DNA of 32,226 nucleotides. Origin: an uncultured Acidobacteriia bacterium (GTDB lineage: Bacteria; Acidobacteriota; Terriglobia; Bryobacterales; Bryobacteraceae). The notes under the pieces were generated by a model. The model worked only from the letters and a program-made list of their open reading frames with translations. It was not told where the DNA came from and made no database searches. Position numbers and translations under genes: made by a program. Below are positions 19,064-27,910 of this stretch, one piece after another; within the stretch, counting starts at the first letter, position 1; every line of letters begins with the position of its first letter. Location: contig CAIXXM010000128.1 of NCBI GenBank assembly GCA_903923395.1, forward strand, positions 1 to 32,226, given 5' to 3'.

Positions 19064-19481
19064 CAGTTAGACGGGTGGGCGCAGGCGGATGGGCGCGGCA
19101 CGGTATCAGATGTCGCGGCTGGCTATGGGCTGCCCAACGGCGCACGTCGGGTACCCGATGCTGCCTGGATATTGAAATCGCGGGTCCGGGCACTCGCCCC
19201 CAAAATGCTGGAACGCTACTGGGATTTGTGTCCAGATTTCGCCGTCGGGGTACGCGCTGCAACGGATCGTCCGCGCGCTATCCGGGAGAAAATGCGCGAG
19301 TGGATCGCGAACGGTGCCCAACTGGCCTGGCCGATTGGTCCAGAAGACCGCAGTGTTGAGATCTATCGGCCCGAATGGCCGCGTCGAGACCCTGGACAAT
19401 CCAGAGTCGCTGTTGGCCGAAGGGCCCGTCGCTGGTTTCGTGCTAAACCTTTCGTGTGTTTGCGACCCGCTCGCTGACTAA
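19064..19481 (+). pseudogene. Decayed Uma2-family endonuclease gene
   Basis: Encodes LDGWAQADGRGTVSDVAAGY and LPNGARRVPDAAWILKSR, clearly paralogous to the intact Uma2 gene that follows (NWARKDGRG, LPNGARRSPDASWTLKTR). The N-terminal third is missing and the break lies 15-25 bases from the start of the SpoIIE gene. After VEIYRP, near 19375, one extra base shifts the frame; the other frame then reads GRVETLDNPESLLAEGPVAG and ends DPLAD at TAA 19479-19481, as the intact copy does. The nuclease motif E-V-K has become G-V-R (FAVGVRA against FVIEVKS), so catalytic residues are lost as well. Confidence 0.85.
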
Positions 19482-19565
19482 TCTTCTACGAAATCCCGAG
19501 CCGCTCATGCGGCGGCAGAATCCTGCCCTTCCTATCCCCCCATCGAACCGGAGTACACTAGGGCC

Positions 19566-20171
19566 ATGACGTTAGCCATCGACGATGCCTTCCTGCCCGC
19601 AACGCTGACTTGTCATCTCATGACCGACGAGGAGTTCTCTGGCTTCTGCGCGGAGCATCCCGACCTCTTCTTCGAAATGACTTCCGAAGGTGAATTGATT
19701 GTCATGCCCCCGACTCATTCCGATACCGGTGCCTCCAACTTCGAAGTTGCTGGCGAATTGCGAAACTGGGCCCGAAAAGATGGCAGGGGAATTGGCGCGG
19801 ACTCCTCCACCGGCTTCGTCCTCCCCAACGGTGCCCGCCGTTCCCCGGATGCCTCCTGGACGTTGAAGACCCGCATCAACGAACTCGGCGAGGCCAAACG
19901 GAAATCCTTCTGGCACCTCTGCCCGGACTTCGTCATCGAAGTCAAATCAGAAACCGACCGGTTGAAGCATGTGCGCGGCAAGTTGCAGGAATACATCGAA
20001 CAAGGCGCACAACTCGGCTGGCTGATCGATCCGCAGAACAAGACAGTCGAAATTTACCGCCCCAACGGCGAAGTCTCCGTACTCTCCAACTTGGAAAAAC
20101 TCGAGGGCGAAGGCCCCGTTGCAGGTTTCACCCTCGACCTCAAATACGTCTGGGACCCCCTCGCCGATTAG
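19566..20171 (+). CDS. Uma2 family (DUF820) restriction endonuclease-like protein
   Basis: 201 residues, full length for the family. Uma2 proteins have a PD-(D/E)xK nuclease fold. Here the Asp lies in RSPDASW and the E-x-K in DFVIEVKSETDR, followed by KLQEYIEQGAQLGWLIDP and VEIYRPNGEV, all typical. They are widespread in cyanobacteria, chloroflexi and acidobacteria, often in many copies, and their biological role is unresolved. The ATG at 19566 follows TACACTAGGG, which may hold a -10 box and weak ribosome binding site. The gene overlaps the convergent ATP-grasp gene by four bases. A decayed paralogue sits directly upstream. Confidence 0.9.
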   Translation: MTLAIDDAFLPATLTCHLMTDEEFSGFCAEHPDLFFEMTSEGELIVMPPTHSDTGASNFEVAGELRNWARKDGRGIGADSSTGFVLPNGARRSPDASWTLKTRINELGEAKRKSFWHLCPDFVIEVKSETDRLKHVRGKLQEYIEQGAQLGWLIDPQNKTVEIYRPNGEVSVLSNLEKLEGEGPVAGFTLDLKYVWDPLAD

Positions 20172-21106
20172 CCCAACGAACTGACCAGATAATCCACCAC
20201 GCGCTCAAACGGATCAAACCCGAACGTCTTCGCAATCGGCACACGCAGGTTCGAATTCGCGTTTACGTCGTAGAAGACCAGCCGTCCATCCGCCGTTTCC
20301 AGATACTCCAAACCACCCACATCCAGACCGCCCGCCTGGAACAATCGCTTCCCCGCTTCCACCACCGCTGCGGGCACTTCCGGATACGGATAAAACTCCA
20401 CAGGCGCTGCAGGCTTCTCCTCCGGAATCGCGCAATAACCCTCCGTCTCATCGGCGGGATTGCACACCTCAGACGGACACAAATTGAACCCGCCATGCGA
20501 AATCACCCGCATCGCATACAGCAACTCCCCGCCCAGAAATTCCATGCGCACGATACCCCGCGCCGGATCCACCAGGAAATACTCCTGCAGCAAAAGCAGG
20601 TTGTCCGGGAACCACAACTCCGGCTTCTCCTGCAAAGTGCGGCGCAACTCATCCGGCGAGTGCAGCTTGTACATCCGCGCCCCGCTGCCACCCTGCTCTG
20701 GCTTCAACAAACAGGGCCAGAGATCCCACTGCGCAATCGCCGCTTCCACATCATTAAATGCAATGCTGCGGGGATGATCCACGCCAATCTGCTGCATCAG
20801 AGCAATCTGCGCCGACTTCGAAAGCTCCAGCCCAAACGCCCGCGTCCCATTCAGCACCCGTGCCCCGCGGATCTCCAGCGACCGCATCAGCGCATACGCA
20901 AACGGCACCGCCCGCGTGTTCCCGCGGACATACGCGCTCGGGCTCGCCTGATTGAAGTAGAGCTTCGCGGCCGGCAGCGCTTCCGGGTCAAACGCAGCCT
21001 GCTTCAGGTCATAAACGGCAAAATTCACGCCCCGACGCGTCAACGCAGCAAACAGCGGTTTCTGCCATTCCGGATGTTCAAAGAGGACAACAAGATCGTG
21101 AGTCAT
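20168..21106 (-). CDS. ATP-grasp domain protein (RimK-like)
   Basis: 312 residues. ATP-grasp features are visible: a nucleotide-contacting strand with Lys in WPCLLKPEQGGSGARMY, the LLLLQEYFLVDP hinge strand, and the Mg-binding end LVFYDVNANSNLR with Asp and Asn. The family ligates carboxylates to amines or thiols; RimK-like members add amino acids to proteins or small acceptors. The N-terminal domain (LVVLFEHPEWQKPLFAALTRRGV) looks like the usual pre-ATP-grasp fold. No peptide precursor or carrier gene is adjacent, so the substrate is open. It begins 37 bases before the 3' end of the phosphatase gene on the same strand, with a four-base tail overlap with Uma2 at the other end. Confidence 0.82.
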   Translation of the reverse strand: MTHDLVVLFEHPEWQKPLFAALTRRGVNFAVYDLKQAAFDPEALPAAKLYFNQASPSAYVRGNTRAVPFAYALMRSLEIRGARVLNGTRAFGLELSKSAQIALMQQIGVDHPRSIAFNDVEAAIAQWDLWPCLLKPEQGGSGARMYKLHSPDELRRTLQEKPELWFPDNLLLLQEYFLVDPARGIVRMEFLGGELLYAMRVISHGGFNLCPSEVCNPADETEGYCAIPEEKPAAPVEFYPYPEVPAAVVEAGKRLFQAGGLDVGGLEYLETADGRLVFYDVNANSNLRVPIAKTFGFDPFERVVDYLVSSLG

Positions 21107-21143
21107 GAATCGGTTCTATTCCATGAGATCACGCGGCTATCTC

Positions 21144-22298
21144 CTAATGTTTCCCCTTTTGGATGGCTTTCTCCAATGCATCGCTGAACTCATTCCACGT
21201 GCAGCCCGCCTTCCCGCAACCGGGAATCGTCACTTCGTCAGATGCCGGCGATTTTTTCATGGTGAGTGGTGTCATCTCGCGGAGTTGCTTCAGCGTCTGC
21301 GCAAAGTAGCGAAGCCGCACATAGGATCGGCCTGTCCGGTCTTGATACAGCAGAAAAGCGAGCGCTCCCCCCGGCGGCGTCTCGTTTTCCTGATAACCAC
21401 CCGCTTCCCAGTGGATTCCCAAGCTTCCGGCGATGTTGGAAAGGTTGGTGTCGTGCCCGGCAATCAGCAGCACTTTGTCTTTGGACTCCGCCGGCGTCGC
21501 ATTCTTCATCGCTTCCAAAATCCGCGCCAGTAGATTCCGGCAGCGGGCCGTCGCGATCGATGGTTCCTCCCGGGTCAGCCTCGCAAACTCCCCGTGAAGC
21601 CGCAGCACATCGAGAAGATTCGTCTCGGTCAGTCGTCCCCAGCCCAGTTGCTTCCCCAGGAATCCATTCGCATACTCGAGCAACATCACCTCGGAGAGAG
21701 TAGACGCCGTGTTGAGAGCTGCCAAGTCCATCACCGCGTCCTTTGCGAGGACAGGATGCACTGCCGCCTCATCCCCCGTGAGAATTTTCTGAAGAGACTG
21801 AAAAGCACCCAGAAACTTCTCTGGCGTCCCAATCGGTTGATTCGCAGGTTTTCCGGAGCCCGCATCAAACAGATCGTCTGCTTCGCCCTCAGGTTTGTGC
21901 TGCACCTTAATGTTGCAGCCGCTGAGAATGGACTTGGAGAATGCTTCCCCTGTCCGGATCGTACGCTCGTCTGAATCCGCGTAGATCTGGATTGTAGAGG
22001 CTTCGCTGCAGCCCTTCCCAGTCAGCAGGCCGGCCTCTCTGAGCCACATGCCATAGAATTCGCCCATCAACTCAATCAGTCGTTCCCCGCGGGGCGTCAA
22101 ATAGCTCGGAGGCACGCCAAAATCCGGCCATAGCTGCGAAGAGTAGGCATTAAGCCGCTCCGGTGTCCACGTAGGAGCGCGGACACCGTGACGGCTCAGA
22201 ATTACACAGAACTTAAGGCGCGAATCCGGCCCTTCCGTCTGCCCGGGAGCGATGCCCGCACAAGCGGTTGCGAGCAATAAAAGCGCGATACTTCTCAT
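21144..22298 (-). CDS. Periplasmic histidine acid phosphatase (phytase/AppA-like)
   Basis: 384 residues with a signal peptide (MRSIALLLLATACAGIAPGQ). The branch 2 histidine phosphatase motif SRHGVRAPT places the nucleophilic His at residue 37, and the proton-donor pair HD lies at 282-283 in LLIAGHDTNLSN. Proteins of this type hydrolyse phytate, glucose-1-phosphate or other phosphomonoesters in the periplasm. Several cysteine residues (for example in the C-terminal PGCGKAGCTW) suggest disulphides, as in AppA. The ATG is nine bases from the stop of the TonB-dependent receptor gene, so the two form an operon. This links substrate entry through the outer membrane to phosphate release. Family assignment is firm; the substrate is inferred. 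Confidence 0.9.
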   Translation of the reverse strand: MRSIALLLLATACAGIAPGQTEGPDSRLKFCVILSRHGVRAPTWTPERLNAYSSQLWPDFGVPPSYLTPRGERLIELMGEFYGMWLREAGLLTGKGCSEASTIQIYADSDERTIRTGEAFSKSILSGCNIKVQHKPEGEADDLFDAGSGKPANQPIGTPEKFLGAFQSLQKILTGDEAAVHPVLAKDAVMDLAALNTASTLSEVMLLEYANGFLGKQLGWGRLTETNLLDVLRLHGEFARLTREEPSIATARCRNLLARILEAMKNATPAESKDKVLLIAGHDTNLSNIAGSLGIHWEAGGYQENETPPGGALAFLLYQDRTGRSYVRLRYFAQTLKQLREMTPLTMKKSPASDEVTIPGCGKAGCTWNEFSDALEKAIQKGKH

Positions 22299-22307
22299 AG
22301 TCTTGTG

Positions 22308-25133
22308 TTATCGCTCCTTTGAAAACACATAGCGGAACCCGCCGGCCAGAGTCGCATGGTAGTACTCCACCTGTTTCACGTAGAAGGTTGACCCGGTATA
22401 GTACCCGAACGGCTCATTCGTCAGATTCAACCCGTAAGCCACCAGGCTGAGGCCACGGAATAGCCTGTAACTGCCCTGCGCATCCACCTGCAAGTGTGAG
22501 TACGTGTACACGTCCCCGGAAGGTCCGTTCGGGCCTTGGTGAGTCACATCAGCCGCCGTTGTATACGCGTACTGGTAGATCGTTGGCCCATTGTACGTCA
22601 GGCCAACCCGGATCGACAGCCGCTTCTTGTCATAGGTCGGCGAGATATTCCAAGTATGAGGAGTTTGTCTCTGCAGCGCCGGACTATCGGTTCTCGAAGG
22701 CAGCGCCTTGATCTGCGACGAAGTGAAACTGTAGTTCGCAAACATGCCCATGCCGCCCAGAAATGACGGCAGGAAAGAGAGCCGCTGTTGATACGACACT
22801 TCGAAGCCAAGCAGGCTCGCATTGCTGCCGTTGATCGTCTGCGTCACGGGCTGCCCGCTGTACAATCCCGACGTTGGTGTGTAAACGACTTGAGCTTGCG
22901 GAGCATTGATCTGCTTCAGAAAGAAGCCCGCCTGAAACAACCCTGCCGGACGCAACTGGCGTTCGTACAGAACATCATAATTGTTGGCATGCGTCGGGCG
23001 CAGATTCGGATTGCCGATTGCCACAGTCGCCGGGTTGCTGCTGTCGTCCTGTGTCGCGTATGGAATTAGCTGGTAAGGATCAGGCCGCGCAAACGCCCGG
23101 GCATACACGGCGCGGAGGTTGGAGTTGGGTGTCAGGGTATAGCGGAAGCTAACGCTGGGCAGTGGATCAATGTACGATGCGTTCCCTTTCACCGGAACAG
23201 GAAATCCACATCCTGTCGCCGTGGGACAGTTCTTGCTGCCGGCCGGATAGAGCGTCACGTTGTAACCAAGCGTCTGCATGGAAGTCGCCTCCATGCGGAG
23301 CCCCGCCATGATCCGCAGCTTGCCGAAATCGATCGTATCCATGAAGTACCCCGCGGTGACGCGCTCCAGGAAATTGAATTGGTTCGGATAGTTGTTCGCA
23401 GCGGACTTATAGCCATCCACATAGCTCGAAAGCTGGGTTTGAATCAGATTCAGAAGCTTGTTGAAGTCAGATACCGGGCCGTAATGTCCCCCATAGTAAG
23501 CATTCTGGTAATAGTTGCTGCTGCTGAAATCGGACAAGTAATTCGTCATCGGGAAGTTCGCCGCCGTCCACCCGTCATACACGGTTTCCGTGCCGTTGGA
23601 CCACTTATGCCCGTTGCGCCATTTGAAACCTGCTTCAAACGTCGAAAGATAGTTTCCCGCCCGGAATGTCTTTGAGTAAGATGCGGAACCGGCCAGATTG
23701 ATCTGCTCGGTGTGTCCCACAGAATTCGTTAAATCGAGGAATCCCCAATTCGCCGCATTCTGCAAGGGCGAATTCGGGCCGTCACATCCGCTTCCGAACG
23801 TCGGAGTATAAACGTTGGTCTGCGTGGATGGCGAGTAACCGCAAGTCAGCTTCGGGCCAATCCAGGAAAAGTCCGCTTTCGGATTTCCCGCTGAGGCCGT
23901 TTGATAAGAACGTGATCCACTTACTTCCCACGAAAGAATCGAGCCCCGCAAGTAATGCTTGCCCCCAAGGCTCACGCTGCCGATTTGGTACTCCGGACGC
24001 TTGCTTGAAGTGTAGAACTTGGCCGCGCTGGTTGCAGAGGGGCTGTAATACCACTTGTCGCCAAAATCCTTCAGATCCGAATTGATGCCCTTCACATAAA
24101 TCTCATTATTGGAGTTGATCTTATAATCCACATTCCCCGCAAGACCCCAGCGCGTCCGGTAGTATCGGTAGTCCCGCACGGTGTTGCTCTTGTAGAGAAT
24201 ATTGGCCGGCGTGGACGTCGGGTCGATCGCCGGTTCCATATCGTCAATACCCCGCTGATTGTAGTCATAAGATCCGCCAATCAATAAACCGAGTTGCTTG
24301 CGGACACCAAACCTTCTCCCGAAGCTTCCCCCGAACTGTTCGTTGTAACGCCCGCCAAGGATGGTGTTGTTCCCGCCCAGCGCATCCAGAGTGAACACCG
24401 GCACTTCTCCCGCCACCTTCGTCCGGAAATTTACTGATCCGCCGATACCATCGCCGTCCATGTTCGGCGCAAGCGTCTTATTCACCTCCACCGACTCCAC
24501 CAAGTCAGCCGGCAGAGCGTCAAGCCGCACCTGGCGAACGCCTTGCTCTGGAGCGGGTACCGACACACCGTTGATCGTTACGTTCGTCAACCGGGGTTCC
24601 GTCCCTCTGACTTGCACATACACCCCCTCGCCTTCGTCCCGCGCCAGCGTGACCGACGGCAACCTGCCCAGCGCATCCGCCACATTCGCGTTCGGCAGCG
24701 ATGTGATCACATCGCCAGCCAAAACCTGCACCAGATTGTCGCTCGAAAGCGAACGCTCAATCGCTTCCGCTTCACCGTGCGCTCTCTCCGCTGTGACAAT
24801 CACGGACTCGCTCCTGCTCGCTACCTGCAGTTCCGCATCAATTTGCTTTTTCGCGCCTCCTCCGAGATCAATGTCCGCGGTATAGGGTGCAAAACCAACG
24901 TGTGAAATCGTGATCTTGTATTTACCGGCGGGCAGATCCAAACGGAAATCGCCGGTTTGGCCCGCCTTCGCCGAATAGTTGCCTGGCTGTATATCCACGC
25001 GCGCCCCTTCCAGCGAAGCCTTGGAAGAATCCGTCACGTGACCCGCAACAGTGCCGCGGTTCTCCTGTGCGCTCATTGGTGTTGATCCCGCGTACATCAA
25101 TGCGAGAGTGGTGATGAAAGCAATCGACCTCAT
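22308..25133 (-). CDS. TonB-dependent outer membrane receptor
   Basis: 941 residues. After the signal peptide comes a carboxypeptidase regulatory-like beta-sandwich (GTVAGHVTDSSKASLEGARV to about residue 110). The plug domain follows, with SLPNANVADALGRLPSVTLA and VYVQVRGTEPRLTNVTINGV. The rest is a long beta-barrel rich in aromatic residues, ending GGFRYVFSKER. The plug and barrel most resemble the oligomeric-substrate type of receptor seen in xanthomonads and caulobacters (NVADALGRLPSV signature). It would import a large substrate into the periplasm using TonB energy. It is the first gene of an operon with the acid phosphatase, and it is divergent from a two-component system that may control it. 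No TonB or ExbBD gene is nearby. Confidence 0.93.
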   Translation of the reverse strand: MRSIAFITTLALMYAGSTPMSAQENRGTVAGHVTDSSKASLEGARVDIQPGNYSAKAGQTGDFRLDLPAGKYKITISHVGFAPYTADIDLGGGAKKQIDAELQVASRSESVIVTAERAHGEAEAIERSLSSDNLVQVLAGDVITSLPNANVADALGRLPSVTLARDEGEGVYVQVRGTEPRLTNVTINGVSVPAPEQGVRQVRLDALPADLVESVEVNKTLAPNMDGDGIGGSVNFRTKVAGEVPVFTLDALGGNNTILGGRYNEQFGGSFGRRFGVRKQLGLLIGGSYDYNQRGIDDMEPAIDPTSTPANILYKSNTVRDYRYYRTRWGLAGNVDYKINSNNEIYVKGINSDLKDFGDKWYYSPSATSAAKFYTSSKRPEYQIGSVSLGGKHYLRGSILSWEVSGSRSYQTASAGNPKADFSWIGPKLTCGYSPSTQTNVYTPTFGSGCDGPNSPLQNAANWGFLDLTNSVGHTEQINLAGSASYSKTFRAGNYLSTFEAGFKWRNGHKWSNGTETVYDGWTAANFPMTNYLSDFSSSNYYQNAYYGGHYGPVSDFNKLLNLIQTQLSSYVDGYKSAANNYPNQFNFLERVTAGYFMDTIDFGKLRIMAGLRMEATSMQTLGYNVTLYPAGSKNCPTATGCGFPVPVKGNASYIDPLPSVSFRYTLTPNSNLRAVYARAFARPDPYQLIPYATQDDSSNPATVAIGNPNLRPTHANNYDVLYERQLRPAGLFQAGFFLKQINAPQAQVVYTPTSGLYSGQPVTQTINGSNASLLGFEVSYQQRLSFLPSFLGGMGMFANYSFTSSQIKALPSRTDSPALQRQTPHTWNISPTYDKKRLSIRVGLTYNGPTIYQYAYTTAADVTHQGPNGPSGDVYTYSHLQVDAQGSYRLFRGLSLVAYGLNLTNEPFGYYTGSTFYVKQVEYYHATLAGGFRYVFSKER

Positions 25134-25236
25134 ATGCCGAGTACAACAGCCGAATTGGAAATTAATCTAAAGAAAGACACCACTCAACGGAAGCTTCATC
25201 GTTCATTCATTGAATTGAAATGAAACTGATCGCACC
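25134..25236. promoter_or_regulatory. AT-rich divergent control region between the receptor operon and the two-component system
   Basis: These 103 bases are much richer in A and T than the flanking genes and must hold both promoters. TTCATTCATTGAATTGAA (25203-25220) is a near-palindrome, preceded by a further TTCATCG, and may be a regulator-binding site. On the minus strand, TTGAGT and, 16 bases further on, TTAATT could form a promoter for the receptor gene. No PhoB-box-like repeat (CTGTCAT) is visible. Confidence 0.4.
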
Positions 25237-25923
25237 ATGAGTTCTATGCGTATTCTTGTGGCTGAAGACAAGCCCGCCACAGCTGCGTTGCTGCAATGCG
25301 CTCTCGAAGGAGAGGGGCACCATGTCACCGTCGCCTACGACGGCACCCAAACCCTAGCCCTCGCCCGCACTTCCGGGTTGCACCTCATCCTTCTCGACAT
25401 CATGCTCCCTGTGCTTGACGGCTTCACTGTTCTTCGCCAACTGCGCGAAGCCGGACGGCGGACTCCTGTCATCATCCTCACCGCCCGCGACGCCAAGAGC
25501 GACGTCATTCGCGGTCTCGATGAGGGCGCCGATGATTACCTCACGAAGCCTTTCGAACTCGACCTGCTCTTAGCCCGTGTTCGCGCCGTCACGCGGCGCT
25601 CGCCAATTCCCGATGGTCCCGAACTCCGCTTCCTCGACCTGCGCCTCGACTCCAACAACTACGAACTCCACCGCGGCGACCGCACAGAATCCCTGACGCG
25701 CATCGAGTACGCGCTTCTCGAAACCCTCATCCGCAGACCCGGCACCGTCACCCGCCGGGAAACACTCATCGAGAACGGTTGGGGCCCCGGTGCCGCCGAT
25801 CCAGCCAGCCTTTACGTGTTCATCCGCTCCCTCCGCGCGAAAATCACACACCCCGGCGAAACCGAACTGCTCCACACCGTTCGCGGAGTGGGTTACTCCC
25901 TGCGCCCTGGAGACACGTCTTGA
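25237..25923 (+). CDS. OmpR-family response regulator
   Basis: 228 residues. The receiver domain shows the acidic pocket (AED at residues 9-11), the phosphorylated Asp54 in LILLDIMLPVLDG, and the Lys in YLTKPFELD. The C-terminal winged helix (LTRIEYALLETLIRRPG, then YVFIRSLRAKI and LHTVRGVGYSLRP) is of the OmpR/PhoB type. The ATG at 25237 gives the expected length; ATG 25246 directly before RILVAED is also possible. The stop overlaps the kinase start by four bases (TTGA). It probably binds the divergent region upstream, controlling itself and perhaps the receptor-phosphatase operon; that link is inferred from position. Confidence 0.93.
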   Translation: MSSMRILVAEDKPATAALLQCALEGEGHHVTVAYDGTQTLALARTSGLHLILLDIMLPVLDGFTVLRQLREAGRRTPVIILTARDAKSDVIRGLDEGADDYLTKPFELDLLLARVRAVTRRSPIPDGPELRFLDLRLDSNNYELHRGDRTESLTRIEYALLETLIRRPGTVTRRETLIENGWGPGAADPASLYVFIRSLRAKITHPGETELLHTVRGVGYSLRPGDTS

Positions 25924-27326
25924 AGGGCCGCTCCATTTCCTGGAAGTTAACCCTCTGGTTCTCCCTCGTCCACATGGCCGGATTCGTCTTATTCGGCGTC
26001 TTCATGTGGTTCAACCTTCGCCACACCCTGCTCCAGGGACGCGAACGGACTCTCGAACGACGACTGGACCGTCTCTTGGACCTGCTGGATGCCAACTCCC
26101 AATCCACCAGCGGGCAGCGGGTGGAACACTTCGCCAGCTTCGCCAACGCCACTGGCGGCGCGCTCATGGTCGTTCTGCGGTCGGATGGCCGCTATGCCCT
26201 GCCGCCGCCATCCGCTGCCGCCGCTTTCCCCTGGCCGCCTTTTCAAATCCCTGCCCGCGATCAATTCCATCTCGTTTCGCTTTCGGGCCAGCCTTATCTC
26301 GCCATCTCGCGCTCCGTCCGCCAACGGTGGAACTCCTCTTCCGATACCTTGATTCTCCGGGCCGCCGCCCCTCTGGAATCTAATTTCGCTCTTTTGAATT
26401 CCTTCCGCGACAACCTGCTCTGGGCCGTGCCCGCATTATTGGCGATCTCCGCTTGTGGCGGGTACCTCCTCAGCCGGCGCGCTCTGCAGCCTGTGGATGC
26501 CATCACCGCAGCCACACGCAGCATCAGCCTCCAAAGTCTTTCCGACCGCCTCCCCGTGCCCCGTACGAATGACGAACTCCAGCGTCTCTCGGAAACGTGC
26601 AACTCCATGCTCGATCGACTAGAAGCAGCCGTCACTGAAATCAACCGCTTCACCGCCGACGCTTCCCATGAACTGCGTACTCCCATCTCCCTGATTCACA
26701 CCCGCGCGGAACTGGCTCTGCGCAATCCGCATCTCGACAGCGAAAGCTCCCTCGCCTTCGTCGAAATACTCAAAGAAGCACGCCGAACCACCAGGCTCCT
26801 CGGCGAAATGTTGCTCCTCGCCCGCTCCGAAGACGGAAACTCCCGCCTCCTTTTTGAGCCAGTCAGCCTTATCGAGGTCATCGAAGTTGCCTCCCGCAAA
26901 GCTCTGCCCCTCGCCCGGGAACGCGGGCTCAACCTCGAAGTTCTCCCTCCCCGGCAGGAGCCCGCACCCATCTCCGGTGACTACGAACTGCTCCAGCGTC
27001 TCGTCCTTATCCTTCTCGACAACTCCATGAAATTCACGCCAAAAGGCGGCGACATCCGTATTTCCCTGCAGACCTCCGGACCAAACCAAACCATCACCGT
27101 CGCCGACAACGGCAGCGGCATCGCCGCCCGCGACCTCCCCCACATTTTCGGCCGCTTTTACCGCGGCGATGATTCCCGCGCCCGCACCGACGGCTCCGGA
27201 CTTGGCCTGGCAATCGCCAAGTGGATCGCTACAACCCATGGTGCCTCCATTTCCGTAAAGAGCGAGGAGCGGCAAGGCACCGAATTCTCTGTGGTCTTCT
27301 CCACCTCTCCCCAGGCTGCCTTGTGA
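25920..27326 (+). CDS. Membrane sensor histidine kinase partnered with the OmpR-type regulator
   Basis: About 468 residues. Two membrane helices (LTLWFSLVHMAGFVLFGVFMW near residue 12 and NLLWAVPALLAISACGGYLL near residue 165) frame a periplasmic sensor domain of about 125 residues. A HAMP-like linker follows. Then comes HisKA with His250 in DASHELRTPISLIHTRAELAL and HATPase with N-box LLDNSMKFTPKGG, VADNGSGIA and GSGLGLAIAKW. This is an EnvZ/CusS-like layout. The start is TTG at 25920, overlapping the regulator's stop; longer upstream frames run inside the regulator gene. The periplasmic domain has no recognisable fold from sequence alone, so the signal is unknown. Confidence 0.92.
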   Translation: MKGRSISWKLTLWFSLVHMAGFVLFGVFMWFNLRHTLLQGRERTLERRLDRLLDLLDANSQSTSGQRVEHFASFANATGGALMVVLRSDGRYALPPPSAAAAFPWPPFQIPARDQFHLVSLSGQPYLAISRSVRQRWNSSSDTLILRAAAPLESNFALLNSFRDNLLWAVPALLAISACGGYLLSRRALQPVDAITAATRSISLQSLSDRLPVPRTNDELQRLSETCNSMLDRLEAAVTEINRFTADASHELRTPISLIHTRAELALRNPHLDSESSLAFVEILKEARRTTRLLGEMLLLARSEDGNSRLLFEPVSLIEVIEVASRKALPLARERGLNLEVLPPRQEPAPISGDYELLQRLVLILLDNSMKFTPKGGDIRISLQTSGPNQTITVADNGSGIAARDLPHIFGRFYRGDDSRARTDGSGLGLAIAKWIATTHGASISVKSEERQGTEFSVVFSTSPQAAL

Positions 27327-27350
27327 GGTGGATTTCGCTAAGATACAGTC

Positions 27351-27908
27351 GTGACTTACTACGGTGCCTCAGAACTCGCGCGTTCCTTCCAGACGGTCCG
27401 CGCCAACACGATTCAAATCGCGGAAGAAATCCCCGAAGACAGCTATGGCTTCCGCCCGGCCGAAGGCTCCCGCTCAATCGCGGAACTCCTCGCCCACATC
27501 GCGCTCATGCCCCGCGCCGCGGAAAAGATCCACTTCACGGATCACCTCCACACCCTCGTCGGCTTTGACTTTTTCGGCCTCATGGGCGCCCTGCATGCCG
27601 ACATGATGAAGCCCCGCAGCAAGGCCGAAATCCTCGACCTCCTCCGCACGGAAGGCGAAAAATTCGCCACCCTGCTCGATGGCGTCACCGAGGAATTCCT
27701 CGCCGAACAGATCGAGTACCCCGCCGGCATGAACCCGCCCTTCAAGTCCCGCTTTGAGATGCTCATCTCGCCCAAAGAACACGAAATGCACCACCGCGCC
27801 CAGTTGATGGTCATCCAGCGGTTACTCGGCGTCACCCCGCATCTCACGCGCCACATGGAAGAACGCATCGCCCAGATGCGTGCTGCCGCCGCCGCACAGG
27901 CCCGCTGA
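27351..27908 (+). CDS. DinB family protein
   Basis: 185 residues forming a DinB-like four-helix bundle. The three likely metal-binding histidines are His49 in ELLAHIAL, and His144 and His148 in SPKEHEMHHRAQ, the usual DinB arrangement. Members include metal-dependent thiol transferases, but most are uncharacterised. The start is GTG at 27351, 24 bases after the kinase stop, so it may be read through from the two-component genes. There is no obvious ribosome binding site. A short secreted-protein frame starts two bases after its stop. Confidence 0.85.
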   Translation: MTYYGASELARSFQTVRANTIQIAEEIPEDSYGFRPAEGSRSIAELLAHIALMPRAAEKIHFTDHLHTLVGFDFFGLMGALHADMMKPRSKAEILDLLRTEGEKFATLLDGVTEEFLAEQIEYPAGMNPPFKSRFEMLISPKEHEMHHRAQLMVIQRLLGVTPHLTRHMEERIAQMRAAAAAQAR

Positions 27909-27910
27909 TC

